From assembly GCF_037038585.1 (NCBI RefSeq), contig NC_092524.1, forward strand, positions 47,205,001 through 47,269,000: a stretch of DNA of 64,000 bases, in the 5' to 3' direction. Made by a program: the position numbers and the translations under genes. This DNA is from Patagioenas fasciata (Eukaryota; Chordata; Aves; Columbiformes; Columbidae). Below the pieces are notes generated by a model. It saw nothing but the letters and a program-made list of their open reading frames with translations. It did not search any database and was not told the origin of the DNA. The stretch's first letter is position 1. Each line of letters starts with the position of its first letter. Shown piece after piece: positions 38,801 to 52,600 of this stretch.

Positions 38801-41800
38801 GGGCAGTGGACCTGACCTCTGGAGAAGTGCAGACTAGCTACTTGCAGAGTTATACAAGGATGCTTGATGCACAAAAGCTGGCTTGGTGCTACCAAGTGCA
38901 AGCCTGCAGGCCTAGAAAATCTCCAATGGGCCCTTCTTCAAGGGGATGAGTGAAGTGCTCCCTGCTGCAAAAGGCAGGATCTGGGGAGGCAACAGTGGGG
39001 GAACATTTGATTAGTGGGAGGATGTTGGGGTGAAGAGAGGAAAGCCTGGAGCAAGAAACTACACCAGTTACTTGTAGTGACACAGGAGTAGATGGGAGCA
39101 TGCACAGAGGCACTGCTGGAGGCAGCAGTGGCTGGCAGCTGGGAAGGCTGCAGATGGTATTTCTTGAGAGGAGCTGCTTCAACAGCTTGGACAACTTGAG
39201 CTGCCTGTGCTGAGGGCCCAGCCATGGTGCTTTTTGGAGTGGGGCTGCACCAGGGGAACATGCGCTTCCCCAGGCCAGCCAAAAAACTGAGATCAGAAGC
39301 CACAGAGAAATCCCATGCCTGCAAGTGCTGAGCCACACTGTCCTGCCTGACTAGCAATTGGGAAGAGCCAATTAGCATATTTTAATGTAACTGATTAGTG
39401 CCTGGTCATGCAGCCTGGGTGGTGGGTGATGTTTGAAGCAGATTTGAAATTACAAGCATGCAGACACCAAACCACAAGGGAGCCAGCATGGGGGAGAAAT
39501 GATTTTCCAGCTTAACAGCTGCGGCCCCAGTTTCTCTGCTACTCCTCACAGCAAGCTGCCTTTAAAGAGCCACACAAAGGTCTGGGGTGAGCACTTTAAA
39601 ATTAAGAAATTAACTTTTTTAATTAACGGAGTTGAGGTGGCTGGTGTGATGGTGGCTCAGCCTCTGCTGCGGCTCTTCCAGCCCTACTCTGCAAAGTGTG
39701 GATTCCATGGCCTGTGTCTCACTCAGACCTGGGGGTCCCCACCAGGCAGACCCCAGTGAAGGGTGCAGAGCTCTCACTTCTGTGGGGTTATGTGGGTCTG
39801 TCACAGCTGGCTCTGCCCTGGATTTCAAGGAGCGTGTATGGGAAGTGCTGCCTGGCATTTGGGCTTTGGGAGTGGGCTGTGGGGCAGTCCAGAGGCCCCT
39901 GGCCAGGCTGTGGATGGGGCTGGCACTGCCTCAGCCTGGGATGGTGCCTGCAGCTCCCCTGCACTCTGAGGCCCCAGCACCGGTGCACAGTGAAGGAAGC
40001 TGATGCCTACAGGAGCCCTGTTTCCTTAGTTACGGCAGGCAGGAGGTATTTCGGGAAGGAGGTAGGCAGTGCTAGGAAAAGCAGGCAGGTCTCTGGAGAT
40101 GGCAGCTAACACTGCCCTGGGAGCAGCGTCTCTGCTGCCACCATCCTGGGCTGTGTCAGGCAGGGTGGTTCAACAATGCTTCCCTTACGCAATGACTAAA
40201 CTGCCCAGATTTTGTTTTCCAGGTGTCCGCTCGGTGCCCTGGAGTCCAGCTGGAACAAAGGCTGAGTGGCCACGGCTGGGGCTGACGTTAGCACAGAAAG
40301 GTTGCAACACTGTGCCAGGCTGGCTGCCCACAAAACCACCCAGCATCGCTGGGCAAGAACAAGGTTAGCCTCCTCAGGTGTGAGCTTCTATGTCTACCCA
40401 GGGGAATATTCCCCACTTGTCACTAGCACGAGAATAAATTCATTCCTGCTTTTGAAGTATGAGCATAATGTAATGATGATAAAACAAATCCTCCAAGGAA
40501 ACAAATAATTGTGTCCTCAAAGCAGTTTGCAGGTAAGTAAGTCTGGGGCCGCATCCAGGGCTGTGCTATGCCAGCATAGGCCATTTTGTGCCTATGCCCA
40601 TTTGCAGCCCCATTCCCAGGTGCTGTGTCCAGGCCCATCTGTACTGCATGGCCCCATGAAGCCCCACACTGGTTCCCACCCCTGCTCTGGGGAGGTGATG
40701 GCTCTCTTTGATGTTTGCCTCCAGGGAAGCCCTGGCCAAGGGCTTGCAGGCCATGCTTGCTGCAACCCAGCCAGCCCATCCTGTTGGGGAGCAGCCAGCA
40801 TGGGGACAACCTGGCAGCGCTGTGCCAGCCTGGGCTGCCAGCCAGGGGCACAGATACAGTCTCCTCAGCTCCAGGAGCAAGGAGGGGGAACTGAAGGGTG
40901 TTTTCATTACTGCATCCTTCAAGTCTGCCCCCAACCTGGGCAAACTGCAGTTTTCCAAGGACATATACCAGACTCACAGGAGTATTCAAAGGCACATCCT
41001 CAGCTAAAGGCTACATCTTTACCTTGACTCCTAAGCTCAGAGACACTGGACCTGCCCAAACCAGCAGCATTTTTTTAAACACAAGCAAAATAGTAACTTT
41101 CTCCAGACATTGTTCTCAGGAAGAGTTGCACCATCTTGCATGAAATGTGTCTACACAAACTCATCCTGGGTCTCTGAGCCTGCGTGGAGAAATTCAGCTC
41201 AAATATTAAAACCATAAGCAATGGAAAAGAGGAATTACAATTGGGAGCATCACACAAGACAGCAGGATGCAGTGCTACCACTCCAGCTGTGGAGCAGCTT
41301 CCCATGCCTCATCCTCCCACTGTCTCTGGCTGCGGCTGTGTGTCTCCCGCACTGCTGCAGGGTTATAAGCACTGCGGGAAGGAGGTAACAGGCTCCTCTG
41401 CAGGCAGAGCTGGAGGTGAGCCACATAGTGCTTGTGCTTCCCAGGCCCATGCAGGGACTTAAAAAACATAGGATGCCTGAACCCTTGTGAGACTGTACTT
41501 GTGAGGCTGTTCTTTGGCCAAAGTCATGGCCACAGAGGGCCAATATGTAACAGAAAATAAGGAATTTTTCTCCTTGTTTGGACTCCTCTATGTTTCCCTC
41601 TTGGTTTATTATTCTATTTCATTCCATTCCAGCCAGGCACAATCTGGGCCAGAGTCAGGAAGAAACAAGTGTCTCCAGGGAATGGCTCATGCATGTGGTG
41701 GGTTCACCCACCTTTGTGTCATCCCCGATGTCTTGGTAGGGCAATGGAGGGTGACCTGGCATTTACTCCTTTGGACTGGGGCACCTCACCGGCAGCAAGG

Positions 41801-43199
41801 TTGCCAGCTCTGCTCAGATGTCAAGATTTTATAGCTCCATTTGCCAGTTTGTCTTGGTTTCCAGTTCAGTGGGTCAGAGAAGCCATGGCTTATGAAAAAT
41901 GCAGTGTGCGCTTGCTGAGAAGTAGGGTATCGAATATTGGGAACCCAGTGACATCACAATCACAAGGCATTTCAGAAAATCCCCACAGAATTGTTTCTTC
42001 CACAAGCCCCTGTTGCTCAGTGTTTGCAGAGCACACGTTGTACTAAGCCAGCACAGTCCTCTGCTCTCTCCTAAGGTGAACAGTGCCACCATCTGAAAGG
42101 CAGCAAAGTCTCAAAGCCTCTGTGATGCTGTAGGACTGGGGCTGGCTTGCCTGGAGTGAGGGAGCAAGCTGCATGACTGCTCCACATCATACATATTGCT
42201 AGGGCTGAAGGAGGTGGCAGTGAAAGATATTTGGAAATCTTTTTTTGTTGTTGTTCAGCAGTTCCCTAAAGTTTTAAGCATTTGTCGTATGGGCTATGGT
42301 AGCTCCTAGAAGTCATCAGCTGGGCATAAAGGTCTGGTTTACAATAAAGTTTTATCAAAGCCATCATGTTGTAGGCCTCCTGTGTTCTACACTGTGCTCC
42401 AGCAGAGCAGAAATCAGCTGAGTGCTACCTCAGCCTTGGGACACCCCCCCCCCCCAATAAAAGGAAAGACACTTGGTTTATTTTTACCCCTTGGCCCTTG
42501 GTTCCTCATGGTCTGTGAGCTGTGCCAACCTATTTTCACTTGCAGTATGAAGGGATGTTCTTGTCTGACAGTTCATCATGTGTTTTGGTTCCCTGATGCA
42601 TCTCCTGGTGACTTTCATAGCTGCACTTGTCAGACTGGAAGGTCCTTTAAATGGCAGGGGCTTAGCCACTGGCTTGTGCTTATTCAGCCCCAAAGAGATC
42701 AAATGAGCCTTCAGATGATGTTGCAGAGCAACACCCTCTACTTAGCATCTGGAGAAACCACAAATGTGGGATCCCAGGGCCCCTCATATGAGGCAGTAGC
42801 AATGAGGCACTTGGGGTGCCAGTTGTACTCCTATGGTCACAGCTAGTAGGCTGTTGCCTGCTAGCCCAGTAGCAGGTGTGTCCCTGATCATTGGTTGGGA
42901 ATATCTGTGGCCATGTGAGACACCCAGTACCTCAACACTGGGTGTGATGTCGGCTGTTTCTCCAGCACAGGGTGTGCTGTCTACATCCTCACAGCTTGGA
43001 GGGATGAGAAGGGTGGGATGCTTAAGGAGAACCAGGCTTGCAAAGCTCCTTTGCACCTTGGTGGCTCCAGGCCCTGCTCAACCCACTTTACAGAAATAAG
43101 ACCCCTAGTAAGTTTCTTAGGTACCAACCCTGCCACACAACTGAGTGATGCTGCGTCAATGGAAGCAGTTTTGCAAATGCTGTTGAGGTCTCAAATGCA
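35801..43199. other. Sequence between the two CpG islands
   Basis: GC-moderate sequence with many short chance frames but no recognised exon. A poly(C) run of about 10 nt occurs near 42446. If the 35.4-kb island is an alternative TMEM63C promoter, this would be intronic. Confidence 0.5.
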
Positions 43200-44130
43200 C
43201 CCATCCACCTGTCCTTGCTGCTGCGTTGGGGGGCTGACTCCCCGTGTGCCCCACTGCGCTGGCTGGCGGCCCTGGAGGCCCGTTTCCGGCTCGCCCCGTG
43301 GCACACGCCCGGGCAGCCATCCCGCGGAGCCCGAGCGCCGCAGAAGCTGCTCGGGGAGGCTGGTGCGGCGGACACAGCCTCAGACCCAGAAATAGCTTGA
43401 GACGCGCAGACCCCGCACCCAGGCGCTCCGCCGGCAGCTCCCCGCCCGCTCCCCGTACCGAGAGTCGGAGCAGCCGGGGCCGCCGCGGAGCCGCCGACCG
43501 CTGCCTCGCCCCCTCCTCCCCGCACGGATGCCGCCGGGCACACGGTAGGCAGCGCGGCGGGGGGCTGCCCGCCCCCGTTCTGGGCGAGGAGGCGGCTCCC
43601 CCCGCAGGCCCCGGAGCTCCGGCCGTTTTTCGGCCCGGTGGCCGGCAGCGCAGGCTCCGGCATTCGGACATCAGCGAGGCGGGGGTTGAAGCCCGGGGAC
43701 CGCGTCCTCTCCGCCGCAGCGGGGCGGGCGGGGGGGCGGAGCGGCGGCGGCGGCCCCTTCCCCTGCCGGTGCCGGGCAGCCCGCGGTCGGGAGGCGCGGA
43801 GACGCCGCGGGGAGGAGGGAGGCGGCGGGCGCGGGGCCCGGAGCGGGGCCGGGAGCCCCCCAGCAGGTCAGTCCGGGGCGGGGGGCGGCCGCGGGGCGGG
43901 AGCCGCGGTCCGGGTGCGGGGCTCAGCCGGCGACTGCAGCGGCAGCGGGCGGGAGGCCCAGCGGGCAGCGGGGCTCAAGTGAGGGGTGTCTGGGGGGGCT
44001 CCTGGGGTGCAGAATTGGTGGGGGCGTCCTGCAGGTGGGGTGATTGGGGTGGGGAGGAAGCCGCGCCGTGCGTGGGGCTAATCCTGCCCCACCCCCCGTG
44101 TTTAGCTGCGCCTCCGGGGTGGGCCTGGCT
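43200..44130 (+). promoter_or_regulatory. TMEM63C: Large CpG island, probable TMEM63C promoter and 5' UTR exon
   Basis: About 900 bases are strongly GC-rich with very frequent CpG, in contrast to both flanks. GC-box strings (ggggcgg-type) cluster at 43718-43742. Two plus-strand donor-like sites lie near its right edge: CAG|gtcagt with the intron starting at 43867, and CAA|gtgagg with the intron starting at 43979. The first TMEM63C coding exon begins with an acceptor 19.9 kb downstream, and no other gene is known between ZDHHC22 and TMEM63C in the human order, so this island is the natural promoter. The link is inference. The 300-codon frame across the island is low-complexity Arg/Gly/Pro/Ala sequence and not a credible protein. 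Confidence 0.65.
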
Positions 44131-47100
44131 TTGGGAGTGCGCTGGAGGATGCTCACGGCAACTTGTGTGACCTCGGGTGGGTGTGCCACACCGGGTATAG
44201 CTTGTGACTCTGTGGGTCCAGGATACAGCGATGGATTTGCTTTACCCTTGTGGGAGATTTTGGGGGACTAAGCTCTGTTTAGGCTCTGGTTTCCTACCCT
44301 CATTCTGGACCACCTACCAAAGTCGTTTTAAGTAATGCTTGTCTCCACTTGCGTGATGGGTGGCTAAGGCCCAAGAGAGGTGCAAGGGCTTCCCTGGGCT
44401 GCTGGAGTAAGTCAGCAGAAGCAGAGAGTAGAGCCCCAGCCCCTCAGTGTCCTTTTCCAGTGGCTGTGCACTGGCCTGTGCTGCTGTCCTCTGATGCGAG
44501 ATAAAATGTCATCCCACCGCTGTGTCATGCCATGGCTTGTGCTCAGTCCCCACGTCATCCTGGCCACAGAATCCTCCTGGGAGCCACACCTGATGGTGTT
44601 AGAAATGCTTCATGCTGGCAGGGGAGAAAAGGGGGAATCTCTCCCTATTTCTCCCTCCAGATTTTGAGAGACTGATGACTCTGAAAGGGCTGTCAGGTCA
44701 GGGTGATCTAATGCTCTGACCAAGCTACTTTCCCCCCAGTTTATTACCTCATCCAGATTTATCCAAGGATCACTTGCCTTCCTCCTCACTTGCTTCCCCA
44801 TCCTCTCTAGTGCCAGGGTGATGCTGCACAGTGAGTTTGCAATTCAGAAACCTCCTGAACAGAATGGGTATTATCCAGCAGAAAGACAGAGAAACCTTTG
44901 TCTGTCTGGCAGATGTTATTTCTGCATGAACATCTTTTTCGTTTTAACTGTTTAGCCACCATCTCCAGCACTGATCTGCACTCTTGCCTTCTCCCCTTTC
45001 AGAGAGTTCAGGGGGGAGTGGACAGAGAGTGAGGGTGTGAGAGGAAAGCTGTGTGGGCAAAAGAGGTACAAGAAAGCACCTTGCCTCATGTTGGGGTTTT
45101 ATGATGCAGTGTGACAGGTCAGGCTGCATGTCTGAGCAGTAGAGAGAAGACAAAGTGTACCATTTGGAATAAAAGGTGCTGTTGAAGTGGTTTGCAGTAT
45201 TTGTTCAGAGGAAAGAGTGGAGAAAGTGTGGAAAAAGCAGAAGGGAGAAGGCTGCCCTGAGACCAGACCTGCACCCTGGCCTCGCTGCCTTCCCTGCTGC
45301 TATGGATAGTGGTGGTCACGGCTGGGCAGCAGATGGAGAGGGAGGCAGAAGCAGCTCTTTCAGGAAGGATTCGTAGCCTGGCAAACAGCCATTGGCAAAC
45401 AAACAAATAATAAATAAAAGCAGGGAGGCCGCCGGCACCCCTGCAGCCTCTGACTCCATAGCACATATGGGCTTTTCCGGCTTCCCTGTAAGCTTAAACC
45501 TCTGCCTTCTTGCCATGGCAGAATCCTGCCTCCTGTCTGAATGCCTTTCAGTTCTTTTATTTTTTGTATGGTAACACCTGCATCCCTCTGTAGCTGCCTT
45601 CTTCTTCAAAACTTTCCCTGAGGTTAACTAGTTCATCCCCAGTTTGGTGGCTGTCCACTGTGGTAAGCAAACCCTGCAAATGGGAACAGAAATAGTGGTG
45701 TTTACTGGGAATGCTGGTCAGAGGTGTGCACAGGCCCTCACAGGTAAATACTGTTCTCTTTCTATGCAGAGACTTTTAGCCCAAGGGAAAGTAAGGCAGA
45801 TTTCATCACAGTTTAAGAGCCTACATCTGCAGAGTTGCAAAAGCAGGAGTGTCACTGCTTTAAAATATTCTTCGCAGGAAATACTTTCATCCTAACAGAC
45901 TGTGAGAGCTTTCCCAAAGCAGCAAGGAGAGGGAGAAATGTTGCTAACACCCGCAAGTGAATTCAATTGATATTAAACTAATCAGTCACCTAAACTCTGA
46001 GGCAAACATCAGTGTGCTGTGCAAATGCTGACTCCTCCATTACTCCTATAAACACCAAAGCCTTCTGTGGTTGTCACTTAGTGTTTGGTGAAACAGCTCT
46101 TCTTACCTACTTTAATTGCTGTAAATACAATTCATGTACTTAGCCCTAAGTTTGAAGAAAACATTGCATTGTTCTGAGCACAAAAGTGGGTTTGTTTTGA
46201 GATCATTTCAGGAGAAGCTCCAGTCTCAATTTACTTCAGCTATGGCTTGATTACCTTCAGTCCGTAACCAGGTGTCAGATCCCTCCACGATAAGGTCTTA
46301 GAGCTTTTCAGGATCCCACTTGAGATCTACCTGCACTTTAAGATGCCTAAACATCTTTTAAAAGCTGGCTTGAAGTTATTGCTTTGAATGTAGCTGGGAC
46401 TGGTAATTAGGCTGTGAGCACACCTTGTTATTAGATGGTGACAATGGCAGCAGTTTGCTCACACCATTACAACAACAATGAGATGGCCCTTGCCAGGTAG
46501 TTCTGCACAGCCCTTCCCCTCGCCCAGGCCACTGTTGTTGCTGGTGAGACTGGGCAGGGCTGGTCCTGCAGGACCTCTCTGCAAAGGCAGGGGAAGGTGG
46601 GGTGCAGTAGCCTGGTGGGGGCTTGGACTCGCCTCTCCCAGACCACTGCCCTGGTCCCAGTGTCACCCTCACCTTGCTGGAGGTTCACCGCTGCTTGATC
46701 TCCCACCTCCTCACTGGGTTCACTTTTTATGATTCTTCTTGGTGGTTATCTAAGCCTCAGTGTTGTCCTGCCTTGCTTGTCCCAGTACAGTTGTCTCTTA
46801 GTGGATGGCTGTGTTGGTGTAAGAGCTGCAGCCTTGCTAAGGGCTGCAGAGAAAAGCTCTTCATCTGAGAAATCGCCTTCCTAATTGAAATTACTGTAAT
46901 GTTGCCCAGCCTCCGGGGAGCATGAGTACCACCGTATGGAAGCATTTCAACACCGGGATCAGTTGTGTAGTCCCCAGCAGAGTCCCCATGAGAAGCTGTG
47001 GGTACCATTTTGACCAAGGAGAGGCTTCTGTGCTGTCATAGTTAGATCTCAGATAAAGATGTGTTTAAAATGGAGTACCAGAACAGAGAGGCTCAGTGCT

Positions 47101-47875
47101 CCTGTTCAGTCGGAGCATAGGAAAGCTTTGGGTGACTTGGTTCCCCTACCCTCGGCACCAACATCTAGTGTCTTGTCATCTGCATGTTGTGGGTGAGCCA
47201 AGAGGAAGGCAGGGTATGAATGAGTTAAGCTCCCACAAGTGCTAAAAGGCAGGTTGTGAGAGGTGGAAAAGTATGTCGTCATGTAATTTTGAGTTCCTCC
47301 TAACATAGGGAGGAAGGGACTCTGGCCCTGCTCTGCTGGTGAGCACTTTATTGTTAGCTGGGAGTTGGAGGCAGGAGATGTTGGAGATTAAGGCAATGAG
47401 CCTCTTGATTTGCTGCATTGGATGGAGTAGGGAAGACTGAAATTCAAAGAAGGTAGAGGTGGGGGACTTAGGGCAAACTTCAGGTTTGGATGGATAGCTG
47501 GGGAGCGTCTACCAGGTGTGGCCCAAAGTGAGCTGGTGGTACTCTGAGACAAGGCCTGAGGACCCTGTGTTGGCCAAGCCCAGGTGACCATGCTGGAGGA
47601 GTCCCCTTCCTGCGTTACCCATGCAGCAAGATGACCCATGCTAGGATGACATGCCAGGGAAGTGGCACAGGCTGAGGTGCTGACACGTCACGTGAGGGCT
47701 GCCAAGCTGAGGGTGACTCATGAGGCATGGCAGTGGCTGACCATGGGCCAAAGGGCATCAGCGCAGCTAGCATCCCAGCCCCCAGTAGCCTGGGGCTTGG
47801 GACCCACCTGGGTGGAAGACTTGGTTGCAACAGCACATTGGGATGGTCTTCTCAGCATGGCTCTGGCTTCGAGCA

Positions 47876-48010
47876 AAGCCTCCATCCTTGGAGATATTTG
47901 AAGCCTGCCTGGACATGGCCCTGCACAACCTTCTCTAGCTGACAATGCTTTTGAGAAGGGAAGCTGAACTAGATGATCTCCCTTCAGCCTCAATGCTTCT
48001 GTGATTATTT
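47876..48010 (+). mobile_element. CR1 LINE 3' end, plus orientation
   Basis: The sequence shows the CR1 3' terminus in the sense direction: catccttggagatatttgaa at 47883-47902, then tgaactagatgatctccctt at 47964-47983, then cagcctcaatgcttctgtgatt. The last is a diverged form of the terminal octamer-type repeat. Only about 135 bp of the strongly 5'-truncated copy is recognisable. Confidence 0.78.
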
Positions 48011-49373
48011 GTCCTGTCTTCTGACAAATTTGGTCACTATGGAATAATCCCCAAGTTAGCATTAGTGAACCAACAAGAAGTTAGGAAGTTTGCCTAGCTC
48101 CTCTGAGCCTGCAAGCAATGCAGTGGATGTCTTTATACCAGTAAGAGACTCCCAGGGCTGGCAGGCTCGAGACAGGGGACGTGCACCGTTCCTTGTGTTT
48201 CTGGTCTGCTTTTCTAAGGGAGTGGTCACAGACAGCAAAACTACATAGAAGGGAAGTATGATGGCAAAAATGGCAGAAAAATGAACCAAACTTTGTAGGC
48301 TTCAGAATAAGTTTGATCTGTGCCTTGTTTGGCTCTCGATTTGCTGCTAAGTAGGATGGATGGATTTAAATTAAAGATCAGAAAGCCACAACCTCAGTCC
48401 CTAGTTTTAGTCCTGCTGTGTTTGTACTCTTCTATTCTTTTCCTAAGGCTGAGTTGATTCTCAGTGATGAGTATGTTAGGGCCAAGCAGGAGGCTGGACT
48501 GTGCTTGAATGGGTTTACAGTGTAAAACACAGTTATTTAGATTCTTAATGTCTACATTTCTTGCATTAGAAAATGGTGAGTGACACGATTCTTTATTAGA
48601 TATCACTTCTTTATCTTAAATTTGGTCCAGTTGTATTTCAGTGGAAAATGAAATCCAGTTAAAAATGCAGAAAGCAAGCATTTAAAAATAGTTTCTAGTT
48701 GGTTAAATAAAACCGCTTAAAATGTATGGGTGCATGAAAGAAAAAGATAAGTTTATGAAAACATTGTATATGTAATGAATTTAACAATATTATATTACTA
48801 TACTATGTTGTATTACTATAAGACTATGTTATATGAACAGAATTTTATTATAGGAGATATAAAATATAACCAGTGATATAATCTGATTAATTCTGGCTTT
48901 TAAGAATCCAGAACTAGTAGAGGTTATCCTCACACACTTCATCTTCATTGGGCTTGGAACAGGAACCAGGCTGTTCTGTGTTAACCTGCAGTAATTTTCT
49001 GAACTTTGACTAAACTAGTGAGTGTACTAAATTAATTAAAACATATTTTTCTTGTACTTTCGAAAAGGTTGTTGCTGTAAGAGCCATTTCTGCAGTTTAT
49101 CAGCCTTTAGCTCCAGGTGCTCAGCCAGTGAGCAGATTTGGCAGCAAGGGCATACTGCAAGAATTTCTACTGAGTTATTTTTCACTGCTGAGAGTGATAT
49201 GAGGTCTTATCATGCAGGATGTTGTAACTTCCAGTTTTAAATCTGCTGTCTTTTAATTTTAAAAATTTTTGGTTCAGACAAAGTCTGATTACTTTTAAGT
49301 CAGGTGTATGTTTCCAAAAGTCATAATTCTTTTATTTGTTCTGCTTCCAAGTCCTCTTTATTGCTTTTTCCTT

Positions 49374-49667
49374 TCATATTACAGTGCTGCTAATCTTCTC
49401 ATCAGGCAGTTTAATTGGATTTTTCTGTTGGTAGGTTTTCATCAAGTTTAATTTTCTTTCATCCGAGTTTTTAATTTCTTGTCTTTCCTTCCATGAAATT
49501 TCATCAAATTCTTCCTTGTTTGGGAAAAACAACAAAAACAACCACAAAGCAAATACTGCTAATAAAAAGCTGCAGTGGCTGGGCCACCTTCTGTGAATGA
49601 CACATTTTAGAGACTTCCAGGTTAGTTCAGTCATTGCAGTAAAGTCAGAGGATGGATCTTTCTGCAA
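49374..49667 (-). CDS. Unassigned 97-codon frame resembling a type II membrane protein
   Basis: I do not recognise this protein. The minus-strand frame starts at 49667 (a second Met is residue 12) and ends in TGA at 49374. It has a basic stretch at about 18-28 (KSLKCVIHRRW) and one hydrophobic segment at about 32-49 (CSFLLAVFALWLFLLFFP). A charged, lysine/glutamate-rich tail follows (KEEFDEISWKERQEIKNSDE at 51-70). That layout looks like the N-terminus of a type II Golgi enzyme or a small single-pass protein. A weak acceptor-like tttgcag lies in the sequence at about 49662-49668, and a poor donor-like gtaata lies at the end. It is antisense within the presumed TMEM63C intron and could be a chance frame or a gene relic. 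Confidence 0.18.
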   Translation of the reverse strand: MQKDPSSDFTAMTELTWKSLKCVIHRRWPSHCSFLLAVFALWLFLLFFPNKEEFDEISWKERQEIKNSDERKLNLMKTYQQKNPIKLPDEKISSTVI

Positions 49668-52600
49668 ATACAGTCCTCTGATACACTTTACACTGAGATG
49701 GATAAACCAAGCTATGCAAAACTCTGATAGCTGGACTTAGAGAAACTATGGCCATTCCCAAAGCCTTGTGTTAAACTATCACAACTACAGCTTTCCATGT
49801 GTTCCAGGGTAATCATTAGGTATCAGGATTCCTTCATCCCGGCAGCTACATCTGAGGGGCCAGCTGTTTATTTGGACAGGAGTCAAACTTTGGGGGTTTC
49901 TTTCTAGATGTGGAGGTGAATTTCTGGGCCTCATGGAAGAGATGTTGCAGTTGGCTTCAGCGGAGGCTGGATTTCACTCGACATTTGTTTGCGCTTGGGA
50001 TTTTTTGTGGCAATTTGAATGTGCCGCAAAATACCCAGGAGTCAGAACAGTTTTCTGTACATCCATAGCCTTTAAAGTCCCAGCTGGAAGCAGTGCCTTG
50101 AGTGTCTCTCTGCCTCCCTGTGGGAGCCATCCCTGCCAGCACTGTGTCCTCCCACCAGGGCAGGAGGAGAAGTGTAGGGTAGGCATGTGGTGGGACCTGC
50201 TGAGCTTTGGGTTGGATCCTGCTGTTGGTGCTGTGGGTGACTGTCTGCTCCCTGAATATGATGGGGAAAGCTCTCTGGTCCCCAGAGCTCATCTTAGTCA
50301 AGAGGTGGGAAGCCGGGGAGAGTGGTTGTGCCAGCACGATGATGTTTTGCTCCCTCGTTGAACAGAGATAATCCAGGTAGCTGGGTTTTGTGGCCATGCC
50401 TGTGTGCATGGCCAGCCTGTGCCCTGCGCAGCACCGGGCCACTATTGGAACCCACTCTTATGTTCAGCTGGTCCTGCAGCTCATGTAGCACAGGAGCTCT
50501 GTGCGCTATGGTGAGCATTAGCAAGAACCTTCCCAGTGCTCTCCTGTGGCTCTTCACACCTGGCTTTTGGTATTTTTTTTGTCCTCTCTCTCTAGCATGA
50601 GATCTGTGTGCCCTGTGATGGAACTGTGCCTCCAGGAGGAAGTGTGGAAAGCAGCTGGACAGGACTTGGAGACAGGTGTGCCCTGCAGGCTGTCTTAGCC
50701 CCGGGGAAGAGGCAACAGCACAGGATTTGGCATCACTTAAATATTGATCCCTCCTGCTCTGGAAGAGGATTTGGCTGCCTATGCAGAGCTCTGCTCACCC
50801 TACCAGGGCTGCGGTCAGCACAGGGATGTTGGGGTGAGCTGTAGCTTCTGCAGCAGCTGCTGCTGCACAGCTTTTTGTCTCTAGTAGGTGTGGCACTGGC
50901 ACTGGTGAAGCAGAGAGGTGTTTCAGGAGAGGACATGCCCATGCTTTACTGGAAGTGCTGCTTGCCCCAGGGAGCCAGGCTGGGAGCTGGTGGCTTTGTG
51001 GGAGGCAGAAGTCTTGTGCACTCTCACCTTGGGTTTTTCCAGACTGGCTGGAGACTATTTGTGTTTCCAGGTGGGGAGATGCTTCCTGAAGCAGGGCTGG
51101 CAACTGTGCAGCACAGCTTGTGCCAGACTACCCCTTACATCAGCCACGTGGACAAGGAGGTGATGACCCTTGCTTGTTTAGTAAATGCCTTGCTGGTGCT
51201 GCAGAGCCCAGGTACAGGACCTCAGGGCATTCACCAGGGCCAACCGAACCAAGGAAGAACAGAGTTCTTGGTGGCAGGTTTGGTGTGTGCTGCTTGGGAA
51301 TGCAGGCAGGGACAATGGCATAGCTGAAGCCAGCCAGAAAGCAGGAGCCTTGGCTGGGGCTGGGACAGTATCCCCAACCACTGTGAAAACCCCTCAGTAT
51401 CTATGCTGGATCCCTGAGCATCACTCCCAGTGGACACAGAGCCTGTCTGATCCCTGCTATATGTGGCATGGCCTCAGCTGCTGGGCTGCGGACAAGTTTG
51501 CAGTGGCTGTTACTGGGGCATTGGTCCCTTCCTGAGCTCTGAAATCTCTTTGACTGGCTGAATTCCTGGTGCTGGCACTGCAGAGTGGGGCATAGGGCTG
51601 CCAACCCAAAGCACGCTGGAAGGACAAGGGGGCACAGGCTTGGGGAGGCTCCTTTTGCAACCCCCTCCTGCAGTGCCTCATGTTTAATTTCCTTTCATTT
51701 TCTCTTGCGCGAGTGGTGATGCTGTGGAGGGCAGAGATCCGGCTGCCTGGTGATGCCCCGCACTGCTGGCAAGGCAGTCAGAGCAGCGCAGGGGCTGCCT
51801 GCCTTGCCATGAGCACCAGCCTGGCTGTGTGGCCCTGCATGCAGGGAAGGCAGGCTTGTGCAGAGAAACCAGAGACAATCTCTCTGCCTCCCTGCCCCTA
51901 AAACTTGCCATCCTGATGTTTTTCCCATTTTCCCCCGATCCCAGGGGGTGACTTGCCCACAGAGCACCCCTGATGCTGGCTGTTGTATATGGCATGTTTA
52001 AAAGGATGCAGCCTCCCCCCGCAAACCTGCCAGGCTGGGCTGACAGCCCCTACGCAGTGTTGTGCCGCCTGCTCTTGCAGCGGGAAGAGCTTGCAGGTCG
52101 CTCTGTGACCACACTGCTGCCAAATCTCCCATCTGTCTCACCATGTCCTCTGGGCGATGCTGCACCTCCGAGCCCTCCTCCTGGTGACTTGTCCCTTTCT
52201 CAGCCTGTCTGCTGTACGTGTCCAGATGTGATACTTCCTTCACTGTCTGAAGGGAAGGAAACCATTTCTTATGTTTTCCTCCATCCCTCCCTATGCCCCC
52301 AGCACTGGCCATGGGGCAGCTGCTGGCCTGTGAGCACAGCCAGAGCAGGTCAGGAAGGCAGCACGGTTGGTGCAGGCAGTGCCAACCTGCAGCACGGGCA
52401 CAGCAGAGGCTGCGTGCTGATCGTCTGTGCCCCATTCTTCACTGCGTGCTGGGCCACTCACCTGTGGTGAGTGTTGTGTCAGAGGGAGACCTGAACCCCA
52501 GTCCTTGCCATGTATTTCTCCCTGCTCCTGCTGGCTTGGCCTGCATCGACATGCCCATCCCAACAGCCCTGTGATTTCCCTATGATCTCTGATGCTTCAG

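Noticed and set aside
43244-44170. 308-codon plus-strand frame and opposite frames
   Set aside because: The Arg/Gly/Ala/Pro-rich translation of a CpG island is open in several frames and more likely promoter and 5' UTR.
47681-47694. TGACACGTCACGTG, a combined CRE-like and E-box string
   Set aside because: It is a short motif far from any mapped promoter and expected by chance in 64 kb.
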